Shown piece after piece: positions 29,544-37,936 of a stretch of DNA of 64,000 bases. Position 1 is the stretch's first letter. Each line of letters opens with the position of its first letter. The notes below the pieces were generated by a model, which was given only the letters and a program-made list of their open reading frames with translations, was not told the DNA's origin and did no database searches. Origin of the DNA: Haloarcula nitratireducens (GTDB taxonomy: Archaea; Halobacteriota; Halobacteria; Halobacteriales; Haloarculaceae); the NCBI RefSeq assembly GCF_019599505.1, contig NZ_RKLT01000001.1:1214590-1278589 (forward strand). The letters are read 5' to 3'. Both the position numbers and the translations under genes were made by a program.

Positions 29544-30332
29544 CTACGGCGAGAGCGAGCCCGCCGAGAGCGGCGTCGAGTCGGCGTGATACCGCTCGAA
29601 CCGGTCCTCGGCCCAGGCGCGAACCGCCGGGTATTCGCTGTCGACTGCGGCCCGCAACACGCCGCGCCGGTCGCGGACGAGGAGGTTCACCACGTCGTCG
29701 ACGATCGTCACGGCCAGCGGTATCTCGCCGTCGTAGACGCGGACGGACGCGGTTTCGGCCGCCACGAGGTCGCGGAGACGGTCGCGTAGCGCCTCGTCGT
29801 CGACGAGCGCGTCGATGGCGCTCTGCGGGAGGACCGCCCGGAACCGCTGGTCGCCCGTGCGGTCGGCCGCGACGCGGAGGCTCTGGTCGTTCAGCGTGTG
29901 GGAGAACGCCGTGACCTCGTCGGCCCCGTCCATCAGCGTCAGCAGGTGCTGCAAGGGCGCGTTCGGCCGCGTCTGCGTGGGCCGAGTGACGGTCGCGCCG
30001 GCGAGGTGGCGGAGGTCGAAGTCCATCGCGTCCGTCGGGAGGAACTCGACGATGTCGCGGAGTTCGCGCTCGGCGTCGAGGACGTCCATGAGGTCCCGAA
30101 ACCCCTCGGCGACGAGCGTGCCGGTCGCGGTGGCGACGTACCCGCCGCCCTCGCGGCGCACCCACTTTCGGTCCTCGAAGTCGCCGAGGATGCGGCCGAG
30201 CGTGGCCTGTGACGCGCCCGTCGCCTCGGCGAGTTCCGAGCGGGTGCGTCTCTCCGCGGCGAGGAGCTCCAGCACCGCGACGCGGTTCGACGAGAGCGCG
30301 AGGAACTCGATCTCGTCGAGCGTGGCGTCCAT
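29544..30332 (-). CDS. HTH transcriptional regulator with FilR1-type domain
   Basis: A 262-residue protein. Residues 1-70 form a winged helix: DEIEFLALSSNRVAVLELLA, then the recognition helix in ATGASQATLGRILGDFEDR. The remainder (about 110-250) matches the FilR1 (DUF1724) domain common in haloarchaeal regulators. I prefer ATG 30332, where the family normally begins; ATG 30359 is an alternative that would suit a leaderless transcript from the TATA-like palindrome upstream. It is divergent from the EamA transporter and may control it. It is convergent with the UDG-like gene, with one base between stops. Confidence 0.85.
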   Translation of the reverse strand: MDATLDEIEFLALSSNRVAVLELLAAERRTRSELAEATGASQATLGRILGDFEDRKWVRREGGGYVATATGTLVAEGFRDLMDVLDAERELRDIVEFLPTDAMDFDLRHLAGATVTRPTQTRPNAPLQHLLTLMDGADEVTAFSHTLNDQSLRVAADRTGDQRFRAVLPQSAIDALVDDEALRDRLRDLVAAETASVRVYDGEIPLAVTIVDDVVNLLVRDRRGVLRAAVDSEYPAVRAWAEDRFERYHADSTPLSAGSLSP

Positions 30333-30372
30333 ACCGGGCGCTACTGCGCCCTCACACATACTCCTTACGCGT

Positions 30373-30399
30373 CGTGAAATATTTTCATCCCGTGAAATA
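30373..30399. promoter_or_regulatory. Palindrome and direct repeat between regulator and transporter
   Basis: TGAAATATTTTCA at 30375-30387 is a perfect palindrome (5-bp arms, TAT centre). CGTGAAATA occurs at 30373-30381 and again at 30391-30399, 18 bp apart. The A/T core on the minus strand could be the regulator TATA box, so the site is placed for autoregulation. Confidence 0.45.
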
Positions 30400-30559
30400 C
30401 GGCCACGGGTCGTCGGCTGTTTCCCGTCGTGTAAGATTTTCTGAACGACACTATAAGCGTCCGTCTCGTACCCGTGAGTACGATGAGACAGTTTCAATCT
30501 GCGGTTCTACGCCGTGTTTCGACGGCCGCTGGCGACGGTGGTCAGGAGGTAGTATAACT

Positions 30560-31540
30560 ATGGTGTCACGACGGACGCTCGCCTTCGGCGTCGCCGCGAG
30601 CGTGCTGTTCGGCGGTGTGTTCGTCGCGGCGAAGGCGGGGCTCGCTTACTTCCCGCCGCTCCTGTTCATCGCGCTGCGGTACGACGTCGCCGCCGTGGCG
30701 CTGCTTGGCTACGTCGCCGTCACTCGGTCGCGGAGCGAACTGCTCCCGCGGACTCGCGGCGACCTCCTGGGAATCCTCTCGACCGGATTGCTCGCGCTCG
30801 GCCTGACGAACGCGCTCCTGTTCGTCGGCCAGCAGGACGCCACCAGCGCCGTCGGAGCGATCGTCTTCAGTCTCAACCCCATCCTGACGCCCGTGTTCGC
30901 GGCGCTCCTGCTCTCGGACGAACGCCTCTCGGCCCGCGGTGCGACCGGCCTCCTCGTCGGTCTGCTCGGCGTCGGACTGGTCGTGACTCCCGACCCGGCG
31001 ATGCTGCTGGGCGGCGGCGGGGGCAAGCTCCTGCTGTTCGGCGGCGCGGTCAGCGGAGCGCTCGGGAGCGTCCTCGTCCGCTGGAGCGACGCCGACCTCG
31101 AGAGCACGGTCCGAACGGCGTGGGGGCTCCCCTTCGCCGCGGCGCTCTGTCACGCGCTCAGCCTGTCGGCCGGCGAATCGCTCGCGGCCGTCAGCTGGAC
31201 CGCCGGGGCGCTGCTCGCGCTGCTCTACGTCGGCGTGTTCGCGGGGGCGATCGCCTACGTGGCCTACTTCGGCCTGCTCGACACCGCCGGGGCGACCCAC
31301 GCGAACCTCGTCTTCTACGTCGTCCCCGTCGTCTCGACGCTCGGCGGCTGGGCGCTGCTCGGCGAGACCATCTCGGAGCTGGCGGTCGTCGGATTCCTGA
31401 CCGTCTTCGCCGGGTTCGCGATACTCGGTAGCGAGTCGCTCTCCCTCGCCACCGTCGGGTCGTGGGTCCGCGAGGAGACCGCCGTCCCGACCGACCGCCT
31501 CGCCGTCGGCGAGGACGCGACCGGGTTCGAGTCGGACTGA
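30560..31540 (+). CDS. EamA/DMT-superfamily transporter
   Basis: A 326-residue membrane protein with about ten hydrophobic helices in two EamA repeats (about 1-135 and 150-290), beginning RRTLAFGVAASVLFGG and containing SLNPILTPVFAALLLSDERL at the end of the first repeat, as usual. It likely exports amino acids or other metabolites. The start is fixed by a strong Shine-Dalgarno sequence (AGGAGGT, 30544-30550) nine bases upstream, in contrast to the leaderless style seen elsewhere. The upstream in-frame sequence is not protein-like. It is divergent from the FilR1-type regulator. Confidence 0.9.
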   Translation: MVSRRTLAFGVAASVLFGGVFVAAKAGLAYFPPLLFIALRYDVAAVALLGYVAVTRSRSELLPRTRGDLLGILSTGLLALGLTNALLFVGQQDATSAVGAIVFSLNPILTPVFAALLLSDERLSARGATGLLVGLLGVGLVVTPDPAMLLGGGGGKLLLFGGAVSGALGSVLVRWSDADLESTVRTAWGLPFAAALCHALSLSAGESLAAVSWTAGALLALLYVGVFAGAIAYVAYFGLLDTAGATHANLVFYVVPVVSTLGGWALLGETISELAVVGFLTVFAGFAILGSESLSLATVGSWVREETAVPTDRLAVGEDATGFESD

Positions 31541-31586
31541 GTTCCCCGGGCTAACCTTCATTATATAGGCTCACAAACACTCTTTC

Positions 31587-32045
31587 ATGGACTGCAGAGT
31601 TGTCGTTGAGGCCGCCGTACCCGTCTACGACGTAGGGACGTCCGACGAGGCCGTCCGCATCGCCATCTCGAAGACCGGCGAGATGCTCAATCCCGACCTC
31701 AACTACGTCGAGATCAACATGGGCGAGCGCCACTGCCCGCACTGCGGGGAGGAGCTGGACCCCGCGTTCCTCGCCGCAGACGAGAGCCTCGTCGCGCTCG
31801 AACTGGAGATGATGGTCTTCAACGTCGAACGCGACGAGCACGCCGCCCGAATCGCCCGCAAGGAGATCGGGCAGCGGCTGGAGAACATCCCGCTCGACGT
31901 CCTCGAAATCGAGGAGATAGAGGAGGACGAAGACGACGAGGAGACCGAGGAGACGGAAGCGGAGAGCGACCAGAGAGATGAGAGCGGTACCGAGACGGGC
32001 GACGACGAAGTCCTCCCGGAGTTCGAAGACCTCATCGACGAGTAG
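31587..32045 (+). CDS. DUF555 (UPF0212) family protein
   Basis: A 152-residue archaeal conserved protein. The core CRVVVEAAVPVYDVGTSDEA and ISKTGEMLNPDLNYVEI is characteristic, and RHCPHCGEELDPAF carries a CxxC pair likely binding zinc with another ligand. The tail after about 110 is almost pure Asp/Glu. Function is unknown; broad conservation in archaea suggests an information-processing or tRNA-related role, which is only inference. It lies 46 bp after the transporter. Confidence 0.9.
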   Translation: MDCRVVVEAAVPVYDVGTSDEAVRIAISKTGEMLNPDLNYVEINMGERHCPHCGEELDPAFLAADESLVALELEMMVFNVERDEHAARIARKEIGQRLENIPLDVLEIEEIEEDEDDEETEETEAESDQRDESGTETGDDEVLPEFEDLIDE

Positions 32046-32114
32046 TCCCGACGACCCGCAGTCCGCGCTCACGGCTCGTTTTCGGCAGTGTACCTCTCGA
32101 AGCGAGAGGGCGGA

Positions 32115-32351
32115 TTAGTCGGCGGCGGCAGAAACAGGTTCTTTCTCCTCGGCGGTCATCTCCGAGGTGATGCCGTCGACGATCGCGAAGACGGCGTCTT
32201 TGTGGTCTGTCTTCGACTTGTGAATGGAGGTCGGCTTTACGCCGAGTTCGGCGTACTCGTCGTGTTCCACTTCCGAGCCCGTGTCGGCTTCGTAGTGGTC
32301 TTGTACCTGTGCAAGCAGGCCGTGAAGGTGGATGAGCTCCTGCTTTTTCAT
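32115..32351 (-). CDS. UPF0058 family protein
   Basis: A 78-residue protein beginning MKKQELIHLHGLLAQVQDHY, the diagnostic start of UPF0058, followed by EYAELGVKPTSIHKSKTDHK and a helical end. It appears as a small helical bundle; histidines in LIHLHG and IHKSKTDH could coordinate metal. No function is established. It is convergent with DUF555 (69 bp apart). Confidence 0.9.
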   Translation of the reverse strand: MKKQELIHLHGLLAQVQDHYEADTGSEVEHDEYAELGVKPTSIHKSKTDHKDAVFAIVDGITSEMTAEEKEPVSAAAD

Positions 32352-32535
32352 GGTCAGCCGAAGCTAGAGACTGGAGGGTTATAGTAGTACTCTGACGAGG
32401 GTTAACACACAGATAAAGAATAGTTATAAATCTGCCGCTCGGGCTATCAGGGATGATTTCGCGGGATAGAGAGCGTCTAAACCGTCGTAACTCGGGATTG
32501 AAAGATTTTTGTCGGTAGGTGCCGCACTGATAGGC

Positions 32536-32943
32536 ATGGAGTACGACGACATGCTCGACCGGGCGGCAAGTGAGACGCCGGAGATCGACGAGTCGGCCGA
32601 TCGCCTCGACGTACCCGACCCGGACGTCCGAGAGGAGGGGAACGAAACCGTCGTCGAGAACTTCCAGTCGCTGTGTGACGCGCTGGGACGGGACCCGGAC
32701 CACGTCCTCCAGTTCCTCCAGCGCGAGGTGGGGACCAGCGCGCACATCGACGAGAGCGGTCGGGCGCGGCTCACGGGCTCGTTCGATGCCGACCGACTCG
32801 GGAGCGCCGCGGGCGAGTACGCCGAACGGTTCGTCCGCTGTCCGGAGTGTGGCTTACCCGACACGCGACTGGAACGGGAGGGCGACGCGGTACTCCTCCG
32901 CTGTGAGGCCTGTGGGGCGCGCTCTGCGACGGGCGACGAGTGA
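32536..32943 (+). CDS. Translation initiation factor aIF2, beta subunit
   Basis: A 135-residue subunit of the aIF2 complex that delivers initiator Met-tRNA to the 30S subunit. The central alpha/beta domain includes ENFQSLCDALGRDPDHVLQF and FLQREVGTSAHIDES. The C-terminal zinc ribbon has CPECG near 105-109 and CEACG near 125-129. The haloarchaeal form lacks the long basic eukaryotic N-terminus. The start was moved to the ATG at 32536 (MEYDDML), matching family length. Confidence 0.93.
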   Translation: MEYDDMLDRAASETPEIDESADRLDVPDPDVREEGNETVVENFQSLCDALGRDPDHVLQFLQREVGTSAHIDESGRARLTGSFDADRLGSAAGEYAERFVRCPECGLPDTRLEREGDAVLLRCEACGARSATGDE

Positions 32944-32962
32944 TGGGTCTCCGTAGCGCCGG

Positions 32963-33142
32963 TTACTGGAGGTCCTTCAGCGTCTGTAAGTCTCGGTCGG
33001 TTCGAGTGAACTCCGCGAGCCGTCGGCTCGCGTGACAGTTCGGACAGTGAAACAGCGAATCGTGTGTCGGTAACTCGCTCGGCGTCGACTCCCAGTCTTT
33101 CGTGCACTCCGGACAGAGCAACCGAACGTACGCTTCTTCCAT
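32963..33142 (-). CDS. Small zinc-ribbon protein (59 residues)
   Basis: I read this short frame by eye on the minus strand, from ATG at 33142 to TAA at 32963. The protein starts MEEAYVRLLCPECTKDWEST and carries a second pair in FHCPNCHASRRLAEF, so the zinc site is CPEC...CPNC. It ends DLQTLKDLQ. Two CxxC knuckles with little else is typical of haloarchaeal small zinc-finger proteins, which may bind nucleic acid or protein partners. Codon usage is haloarchaeal. The start codon touches a perfect TGTGTG/CACACA palindrome. It is convergent with the aIF2-beta gene, 19 bp between stops. Confidence 0.8.
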   Translation of the reverse strand: MEEAYVRLLCPECTKDWESTPSELPTHDSLFHCPNCHASRRLAEFTRTDRDLQTLKDLQ

Positions 33143-33158
33143 GTGTGCTAATCACACA
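33142..33158. promoter_or_regulatory. TGTGTG-CTAAT-CACACA palindrome at a start codon
   Basis: Six-base arms around a 5-nt centre immediately upstream of, and touching, the start codon of the small zinc-ribbon gene. The position suits a repressor site over the transcription or translation start. No known motif is recognised. Confidence 0.45.
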
Positions 33159-33226
33159 CATCCAGCGGGGGCAAAAAGATTGGCGTCACCCCACTCGTCT
33201 GCCTCGGAATTAGAGAAAAGCGGGAT

Positions 33227-34201
33227 CTAGGCCGGAACGTCCTCGGCTTCGAGCAGCTCTTTGTACCGGTTGCGGATGGTGACTTCCGAGACGTTGGCGA
33301 CGTTGCCGACCTCGCTCTGGGTCACCTTCTCGTTGGTCAACAGCGCGCCGGCGTACACCGCGGCCGCGGCCAGTCCGACCGGCGACTTCCCGGAGAGCAG
33401 GCCGGCGTCGCGCGCCCGAACGATGAGTTCGCGGGCCCGTCGCTCCGTCTCCTCGGAGAGGTCGAGGTCCGAGACGAACCGCGGGAGGTACTGCTCGGGG
33501 TCCGCGGGCTGGACTTCGAGGTTCAGCTCGCGGACGACGTAGCGGTACGTCCGGGTGAGCTCCATCTTCTCGACGCGGGAGACGACCGCCATCTCGTCGA
33601 GCGAGCGCGGACTGCCAGCCATCCTGGCCGCCGCGTACAGCGCCGAGGTGGCGACACCCTCGATGGAGCGGCCGGGGAGCAGGTTCTCGTCTAACGCGCG
33701 GCGGTAGATGACGCTGGCCGTCTCGCGGACGTTCTGGGGCAGGCCCAGCGCCGAGGCCATGCGATCGATCTCGCCGAGGGCCTGCTTGAGGTTGCGCTCC
33801 TTGGAGTCACGGGTGCGGAAGCGCTCGTTCCAGGTGCGTAGCCGCTGCATCTTCTGGCGCTGCTCGCTGGAGAGCGAGCGGCCGTAGGCGTCCTTGTTCT
33901 GCCAGCCGATGTTGGTCGAGAGGCCCTTGTCGTGCATCATGTTCGTCGTCGGCGCGCCGACGCGGGACTTCTGGTCTCGCTCCGCCGAGTCGAACGCCCG
34001 CCACTCGGGACCGCGGTCGATGCTGTCCTCCTCGATGACGAGGCCGCAGTCTTCACAGACCGTCTCGCCGTGCTCGCTGTCCGTGAGTACGTCACCGCCA
34101 CACTCCGGACAGACGTCCTGCCGTTCCGTCGTCTCCTCGCCGAGTTCCTGTTCGTCCTGTGTCCGTTCCCGAACGCCGTTGTGTGCTGGTGATTCGCTCA
34201 T
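33227..34201 (-). CDS. tfb: Transcription initiation factor TFB
   Basis: A 324-residue TFIIB homologue that binds TBP-promoter complexes and recruits RNA polymerase. The N-terminal zinc ribbon has Cys31, Cys34, Cys49 and Cys52 (CPECGGDV and CEDCGLVI). The B-reader/linker GPEWRAFDSAERDQKSRVGAP follows, then two cyclin repeats (about 125-215 and 220-320). The C-terminal recognition helix VSEVTIRNRYKEL would read the BRE. Haloarchaea carry several TFBs; this full-length, canonical copy could be a general one. It has a strong TATA box upstream and about a 60-nt leader. Confidence 0.97.
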   Translation of the reverse strand: MSESPAHNGVRERTQDEQELGEETTERQDVCPECGGDVLTDSEHGETVCEDCGLVIEEDSIDRGPEWRAFDSAERDQKSRVGAPTTNMMHDKGLSTNIGWQNKDAYGRSLSSEQRQKMQRLRTWNERFRTRDSKERNLKQALGEIDRMASALGLPQNVRETASVIYRRALDENLLPGRSIEGVATSALYAAARMAGSPRSLDEMAVVSRVEKMELTRTYRYVVRELNLEVQPADPEQYLPRFVSDLDLSEETERRARELIVRARDAGLLSGKSPVGLAAAAVYAGALLTNEKVTQSEVGNVANVSEVTIRNRYKELLEAEDVPA

Positions 34202-34244
34202 GATAGGGTGTGTCCCGGACTGCCGGGTACATAATCTTGAAGTG

Positions 34245-34292
34245 CTGTTACTGACTCTCTGTTACTCATAGTTAGTCCGACAGCTATTTAAA
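34245..34292 (-). promoter_or_regulatory. TFB promoter: TATA box with downstream direct repeat
   Basis: On the minus strand CGAAACATTTAAATAGC gives a BRE-like and TATA element (ATTTAAAT, about 34285-34292). Transcription should begin near 34260. On the plus strand CTGTTACT is repeated at 34245-34252 and 34259-34266 (14-nt period), at or just after that start, a possible regulator site. The rest of the 293-bp gap up to 34494 shows no gene. Confidence 0.5.
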
Positions 34293-34494
34293 TGTTTCGC
34301 CAATTCTGACCCAAAACCGCCGGACAGGGACGTGATACCGAAGGACATAGTGTTCTAAGAAGCTACTTAACTCTACCGTAGGCGGAGACGCGTGACGGAG
34401 AAGCGATCAGGGCATCGTCTCGAGCGGTTCGGCGCTCGCGTGGTAGGTGCCCGTACCCGAAAAGAAACGTCGATATTCGGCGACGACCCGCAGT

Positions 34495-34800
34495 TCAGTC
34501 CCACGTTATCCACGCCAGCACTGCCAACCCTACCGTTTCGAGGACGTGGAGGACGACCATCGCCTGCCACGCCGGGTCGGGGACCGCGTTGCTGAACCAC
34601 CCCGAGAGGAGCGGATCCAGCAGATAGAAATAGAGCGCGAAGGCGTTCTCGGCGAACAGCAGGAGGGCGAAGAAGAGGAGGCCGAACGTGTGTTTCGACC
34701 GAATCTGATAGAGGTTGCGACCCCAGACGTAGATGAGCACCGCTAACAACAGCATGTTGACGCTGACCGCGACCCGGGCGGCGTCAATCCAACTAACCAT
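34495..34800 (-). CDS. Three-helix membrane protein paired with a regulator
   Basis: A 101-residue protein with three predicted helices (about 8-27, 39-62 and 74-98): RVAVSVNMLLLAVLIYVWG, then FGLLFFALLLFAENAFALYF, then VLHVLETVGLAVLAWITW. The helix pattern and pairing with an ArsR-like gene 54 bp upstream match a recurrent haloarchaeal two-gene unit. The function is unknown; the membrane protein may sense or transmit a signal. Confidence 0.72.
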   Translation of the reverse strand: MVSWIDAARVAVSVNMLLLAVLIYVWGRNLYQIRSKHTFGLLFFALLLFAENAFALYFYLLDPLLSGWFSNAVPDPAWQAMVVLHVLETVGLAVLAWITWD

Positions 34801-34854
34801 TGCCCTTCCATTTCAGATTACAGTTCATATACTCTTTCCCAATTTCGGCCATAC

Positions 34855-35166
34855 TCAGTCCGCTGCCTCCATAATTTGTTCGACGGTGTCCCAGTAGTTC
34901 CGGACCCGGTCGGTCGGCAGGTACACCGCGCCGTAGTCGTCGCCGCTGTCGGTGACGATGTCGTTCTCCTCTAAGACGTCCAAGTGGTGGCGAACCGTCT
35001 TGTAGTCTAAGTCCAGTTCCTCCGCGAGTTTGTTCGCGTTGCGAGGCCGTTCGTCGATGGTACGCAGGATGCGGATCCGGTTCGCTCCGCCCCGCGTACT
35101 CGTCAAGACGTACCACAAGACGGCCTCCATCGTCGTGTCCAACTCGGGGCCACTACGTAAGCCCAC
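34855..35166 (-). CDS. ArsR-like winged-helix regulator
   Basis: A 103-residue winged helix. RGGANRIRILRTIDERPRNA and the recognition helix LDLDYKTVRHHLDVLEENDI are clear, with a beta wing GDDYGAVYLPT. There are no metal-binding Cys pairs, so it is not a classical arsenic sensor. Translation could also begin at the internal Met13 (MEAVLWYVLTS), where many relatives start. It is the first gene of the pair with the membrane protein; the unit may be self-regulated. Confidence 0.85.
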   Translation of the reverse strand: MGLRSGPELDTTMEAVLWYVLTSTRGGANRIRILRTIDERPRNANKLAEELDLDYKTVRHHLDVLEENDIVTDSGDDYGAVYLPTDRVRNYWDTVEQIMEAAD

Positions 35167-35203
35167 CGCCTACTAGTTTGGGCATCGGCCTCGCCGCGGG
35201 GAC

Positions 35204-35488
35204 TCAGACGGTGAATAGATGTCCTTCGGTGGGCACGTCGAACAGGCCGATGCGCGCGCCCGCGTCCAGCCACGCGTGCCCGTAGGAGAACGACGCCAGC
35301 GCGTTGACGAGGTCGTCGTCGTCTCGAAAGTGGCGACCGTCTTCGAGGTACGCCGACGCCATCTCCTCGCAGTCGAGAGCGGCGTCGTGCATCGGCGTCC
35401 CCTCCGGCGGCGCGATCTCGGCGGCGTCGAGCGCGTCGGCGAGCAGTCCCTCGTAGCGGTCCGTCTTCTCCTCGATGTCGGCGGCCAT
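35204..35488 (-). CDS. DUF357 family protein
   Basis: A 94-residue archaeal protein starting MAADIEEKTDRYEGLLADAL, with two or three helices and the conserved AYLEDGRHFRDDDDLVNALA and SFSYGHAWLDAGARIGLF segments of DUF357. The fold resembles a TPR-like helical hairpin. The function is unknown. I use the ATG at 35488, since the preceding codons are Arg-rich shadow. It is divergent from the thioredoxin reductase gene. Confidence 0.88.
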   Translation of the reverse strand: MAADIEEKTDRYEGLLADALDAAEIAPPEGTPMHDAALDCEEMASAYLEDGRHFRDDDDLVNALASFSYGHAWLDAGARIGLFDVPTEGHLFTV

Positions 35489-35589
35489 ATCGGAGCCAGC
35501 GACGGTGTGCGGATAACCGTGTCGGCGTGGCTGTGCGTGCCCGCTACGACAGCGCAAGGTGTATAGGCCGGTGTGGAGTAATCCCGGTA

Positions 35590-36639
35590 ATGACAGAGAG
35601 CGAGGAACACCACCGACTCGTCGTCGCCGGCACCGGCATCGCCGGGCTGACGGCGGCCATCTACGCGGGCCGCAGCAACAACGACCCCCTCGTCCTCGAA
35701 GGGGACGAACCGGGCGGCCAGCTGACCCTCACCAGCGAAGTCGAAAACTACCCGGGCTTCCCCGAGGGTATCTCCGGCCCGGACCTCATCAACGAAATGA
35801 AAGCGCAGGCCGAGCAGTTCGGCGCCGAGCTGCGCCACGGTATCGTCGAGCGAGTCGACGACGGCGAGCGGCCCTTCCGCGTCGAGCTGTCGAACGGCGA
35901 CACCCTCACCTGTGACGCCTTCATCGCCGCGTCGGGTGCCAGCGCCCGTACCCTCGGCATCCCCGGCGAGGACGACCTGATGGGCTACGGCGTCTCGACG
36001 TGTGCGACCTGCGACGGCGCGTTCTTCCGCGGCGAGGACATGCTCGTCGTCGGCGGCGGCGACGCCGCCTGCGAGGAGGCTCACTTCCTCACGAAGTTCG
36101 CCGACACCGTCTATCTCGCCCACCGCCGCGAGAAGTTCCGCGCCGAGGACTACTGGATCGAGAAGGTCCAGAAGAAGGTCGACGAGGGAGAGATCGAGAT
36201 CCTGCGGAACACCGAACTGCTGGAGATCCACGGCTCGGCCGAGGCGGGCGTCGACCACGTCACCCTCGCGCGGAACGACGCCGGCTACCCCTCGGAGAAC
36301 TTAGACAGCCCCGGGACGGAGCGAGTCGAGATGGACGTCGGCGCGGTGTTCGTCGCCATCGGCCACACGCCGAACACGGGCTATCTCGCCGACACCGGCG
36401 TCGAACTCGACGAGACGGGGTACATCCAGACACAGGGCGGCAAAGGCGGCAACCAGACCGCGACCGGCGTTCCCGGGCTGTTCGGGGCCGGCGACGTCGT
36501 CGACTACCACTACCAGCAGGCGGTCACCGCCGCCGGGATGGGCTGTAAGGCCGCGATCGACGCGGACGGCTACCTCGAAGACCTCGCGGACGCCGAAGCG
36601 AGCGCCGAGTCAGAGGCGCAGGCCGAAGCGGACGACTGA
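35590..36639 (+). CDS. Thioredoxin reductase-like FAD/NAD(P) oxidoreductase
   Basis: A 349-residue flavoprotein. The FAD motif AGTGIAGLTAAIYAGRS is at 13-29, the redox-active CATC (Cys138, Cys141) lies in GVSTCATCDGAFF, and the second Rossmann motif VVGGGDAACEEAHFL follows at 153-167. It should pass electrons from NADPH to a thioredoxin-like partner. The usual GxGxxG is GTGIAG, with the first Gly kept. An Ala/Glu-rich tail follows residue 325. The start at 35590 was chosen by domain onset; the upstream 21 codons are not conserved-looking. Confidence 0.93.
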   Translation: MTESEEHHRLVVAGTGIAGLTAAIYAGRSNNDPLVLEGDEPGGQLTLTSEVENYPGFPEGISGPDLINEMKAQAEQFGAELRHGIVERVDDGERPFRVELSNGDTLTCDAFIAASGASARTLGIPGEDDLMGYGVSTCATCDGAFFRGEDMLVVGGGDAACEEAHFLTKFADTVYLAHRREKFRAEDYWIEKVQKKVDEGEIEILRNTELLEIHGSAEAGVDHVTLARNDAGYPSENLDSPGTERVEMDVGAVFVAIGHTPNTGYLADTGVELDETGYIQTQGGKGGNQTATGVPGLFGAGDVVDYHYQQAVTAAGMGCKAAIDADGYLEDLADAEASAESEAQAEADD

Positions 36640-36711
36640 GCGGTAACTGTTCTCGACAGTCGCTCGTCCGGGCATCCACAGTCCTTTAGGCCGGACTCTC
36701 GAAGGGGGCCT

Positions 36712-36999
36712 ATGGCACCCGACACTGTCACGCTGACTATCGAAGGCGACGACGCCGAAGACGAACTGACGGTCCCCAGCGACCTCCTCGACATCCTCCG
36801 CGAGCAACCCGACGAGTCGGACCCGCAGGTCGTCGGCGACATCGCGATGTTCGGCCTGGCCCAGCGCATCCACGCCGCGGTCCACCACAGCGAGGGCGAG
36901 CCCGACGAGGAGATCGCCGAACTGGAGGAGGCGACCCTCGACCTCTTCGAGGAGCGCTTCGGCTCCAGCTTCGGCGAACTGACCGGCCACGACCACTGA
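36712..36999 (+). CDS. Conserved haloarchaeal acidic protein
   Basis: A 95-residue very acidic protein: strands in DTVTLTIEGDDAEDELTVPS followed by helices through VVGDIAMFGLAQRIHAAVHH and a Glu-rich C-terminus. No motif or membrane segment is evident. It resembles a haloarchaeal domain of unknown function (DUF7545-like), with modest certainty. It lies between trxB-like and arfC, convergent with arfC, 10 bp between stops. Confidence 0.7.
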   Translation: MAPDTVTLTIEGDDAEDELTVPSDLLDILREQPDESDPQVVGDIAMFGLAQRIHAAVHHSEGEPDEEIAELEEATLDLFEERFGSSFGELTGHDH

Positions 37000-37009
37000 T
37001 TTTCCGACG

Positions 37010-37669
37010 TTAGACGTCCCACGTCAACAGCACGCCGCCGTCGATGCGCTCGACGTCGGTGAGTTCCAGTTCCGGGAACTCCTCGACGAAGCCGTCGCCG
37101 TCGACGAGCGTCGGCGCGTCGCGGCCGCCGATCACCTTCGGCCCGACGAAGACGGAGAGTTCGTCCACCAGCCCCGCCTCGAAGAGGCTGAAGATGAGTT
37201 CGCCGCCGCCCTCCACCATGAGACGGTCGATACCGTCGCCCTCGAGCTTCGCCAGCGCCGTGGTCACGTCGACGCGGTCCTCGCCGGCGGCGACGACGTA
37301 CGCGCCGGCGTCTTCCATCTCCTCGACGAAGTCCGTCGGCGCGGCCTGGCTGACGAGCAGATACGTCTCCGCGCTCCCGTCAAGCACCTTCGCGTCCGGC
37401 GGCGTCCGGATTCGCGAGTCGGCGACGACGCGGGCGGGGTTCTCGGAGTCGCCGCGTTCGACGCGGGCCTCCCGTCGGTCGGCGTCTTTGACGGTCAGCG
37501 ACGGGTCGTCGGCGAGGATGGTGCCGACGCCGACCATGACCGCGTCGCTCTCGGCCCGCAGCTCGTCGACCCGGTCGAAGTCGTCGGGACCGGAGACCGC
37601 CAGTTGCTCTCGACGCCGGGAGGAGAGCTTTCCGTCCGCGCTCATCGCGGCGTTGACGACTACGTGCAT
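37010..37669 (-). CDS. arfC: 2,5-diamino-6-ribosylaminopyrimidinone 5'-phosphate reductase
   Basis: A 219-residue RibD C-terminal-type reductase that reduces the ribosyl side chain to ribityl with NADPH in archaeal riboflavin and Fo (F420) synthesis. The N-terminus VVVNAAMSADGKLSSRRREQ is diagnostic, GVGTILADDPSL is the substrate loop, and MVEGGGELIFSLFEAGLVDE holds the GGG nucleotide motif. It is single-domain, as in archaea, without the deaminase domain of bacterial RibD. The start at 37669 is set by domain onset. It relates functionally to cofD in this window. Confidence 0.93.
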   Translation of the reverse strand: MHVVVNAAMSADGKLSSRRREQLAVSGPDDFDRVDELRAESDAVMVGVGTILADDPSLTVKDADRREARVERGDSENPARVVADSRIRTPPDAKVLDGSAETYLLVSQAAPTDFVEEMEDAGAYVVAAGEDRVDVTTALAKLEGDGIDRLMVEGGGELIFSLFEAGLVDELSVFVGPKVIGGRDAPTLVDGDGFVEEFPELELTDVERIDGGVLLTWDV

Positions 37670-37936
37670 AGTCGCCGGCAGGCGACTGTGACGAAAACGG
37701 GTTTCGGTTCCGTCACCCCAGCGCGATTCCGAGCGGTGACCGGCCCGTTCGCTACGGGCCGGTGTCGGTCCGGTCGCCGGTCGCACAGACTACTAACTAG
37801 TTCGTCAGGTAGGTTACAGAACTGGTAGATAGATGACGAAGATATGCCGATATCAGAGTATTTACCCGCTATACATGTCGATTCTTGGCCATCTACCGGC
37901 CTAGTTTTTTCACCTTCCCAACGTGAGGTGAGGGCG

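Noticed and set aside
30566..31561. 331-codon minus-strand frame over the EamA transporter
   Set aside because: Arg/Glu/Gln-rich antisense shadow; the plus strand has ten membrane helices and a Shine-Dalgarno sequence.
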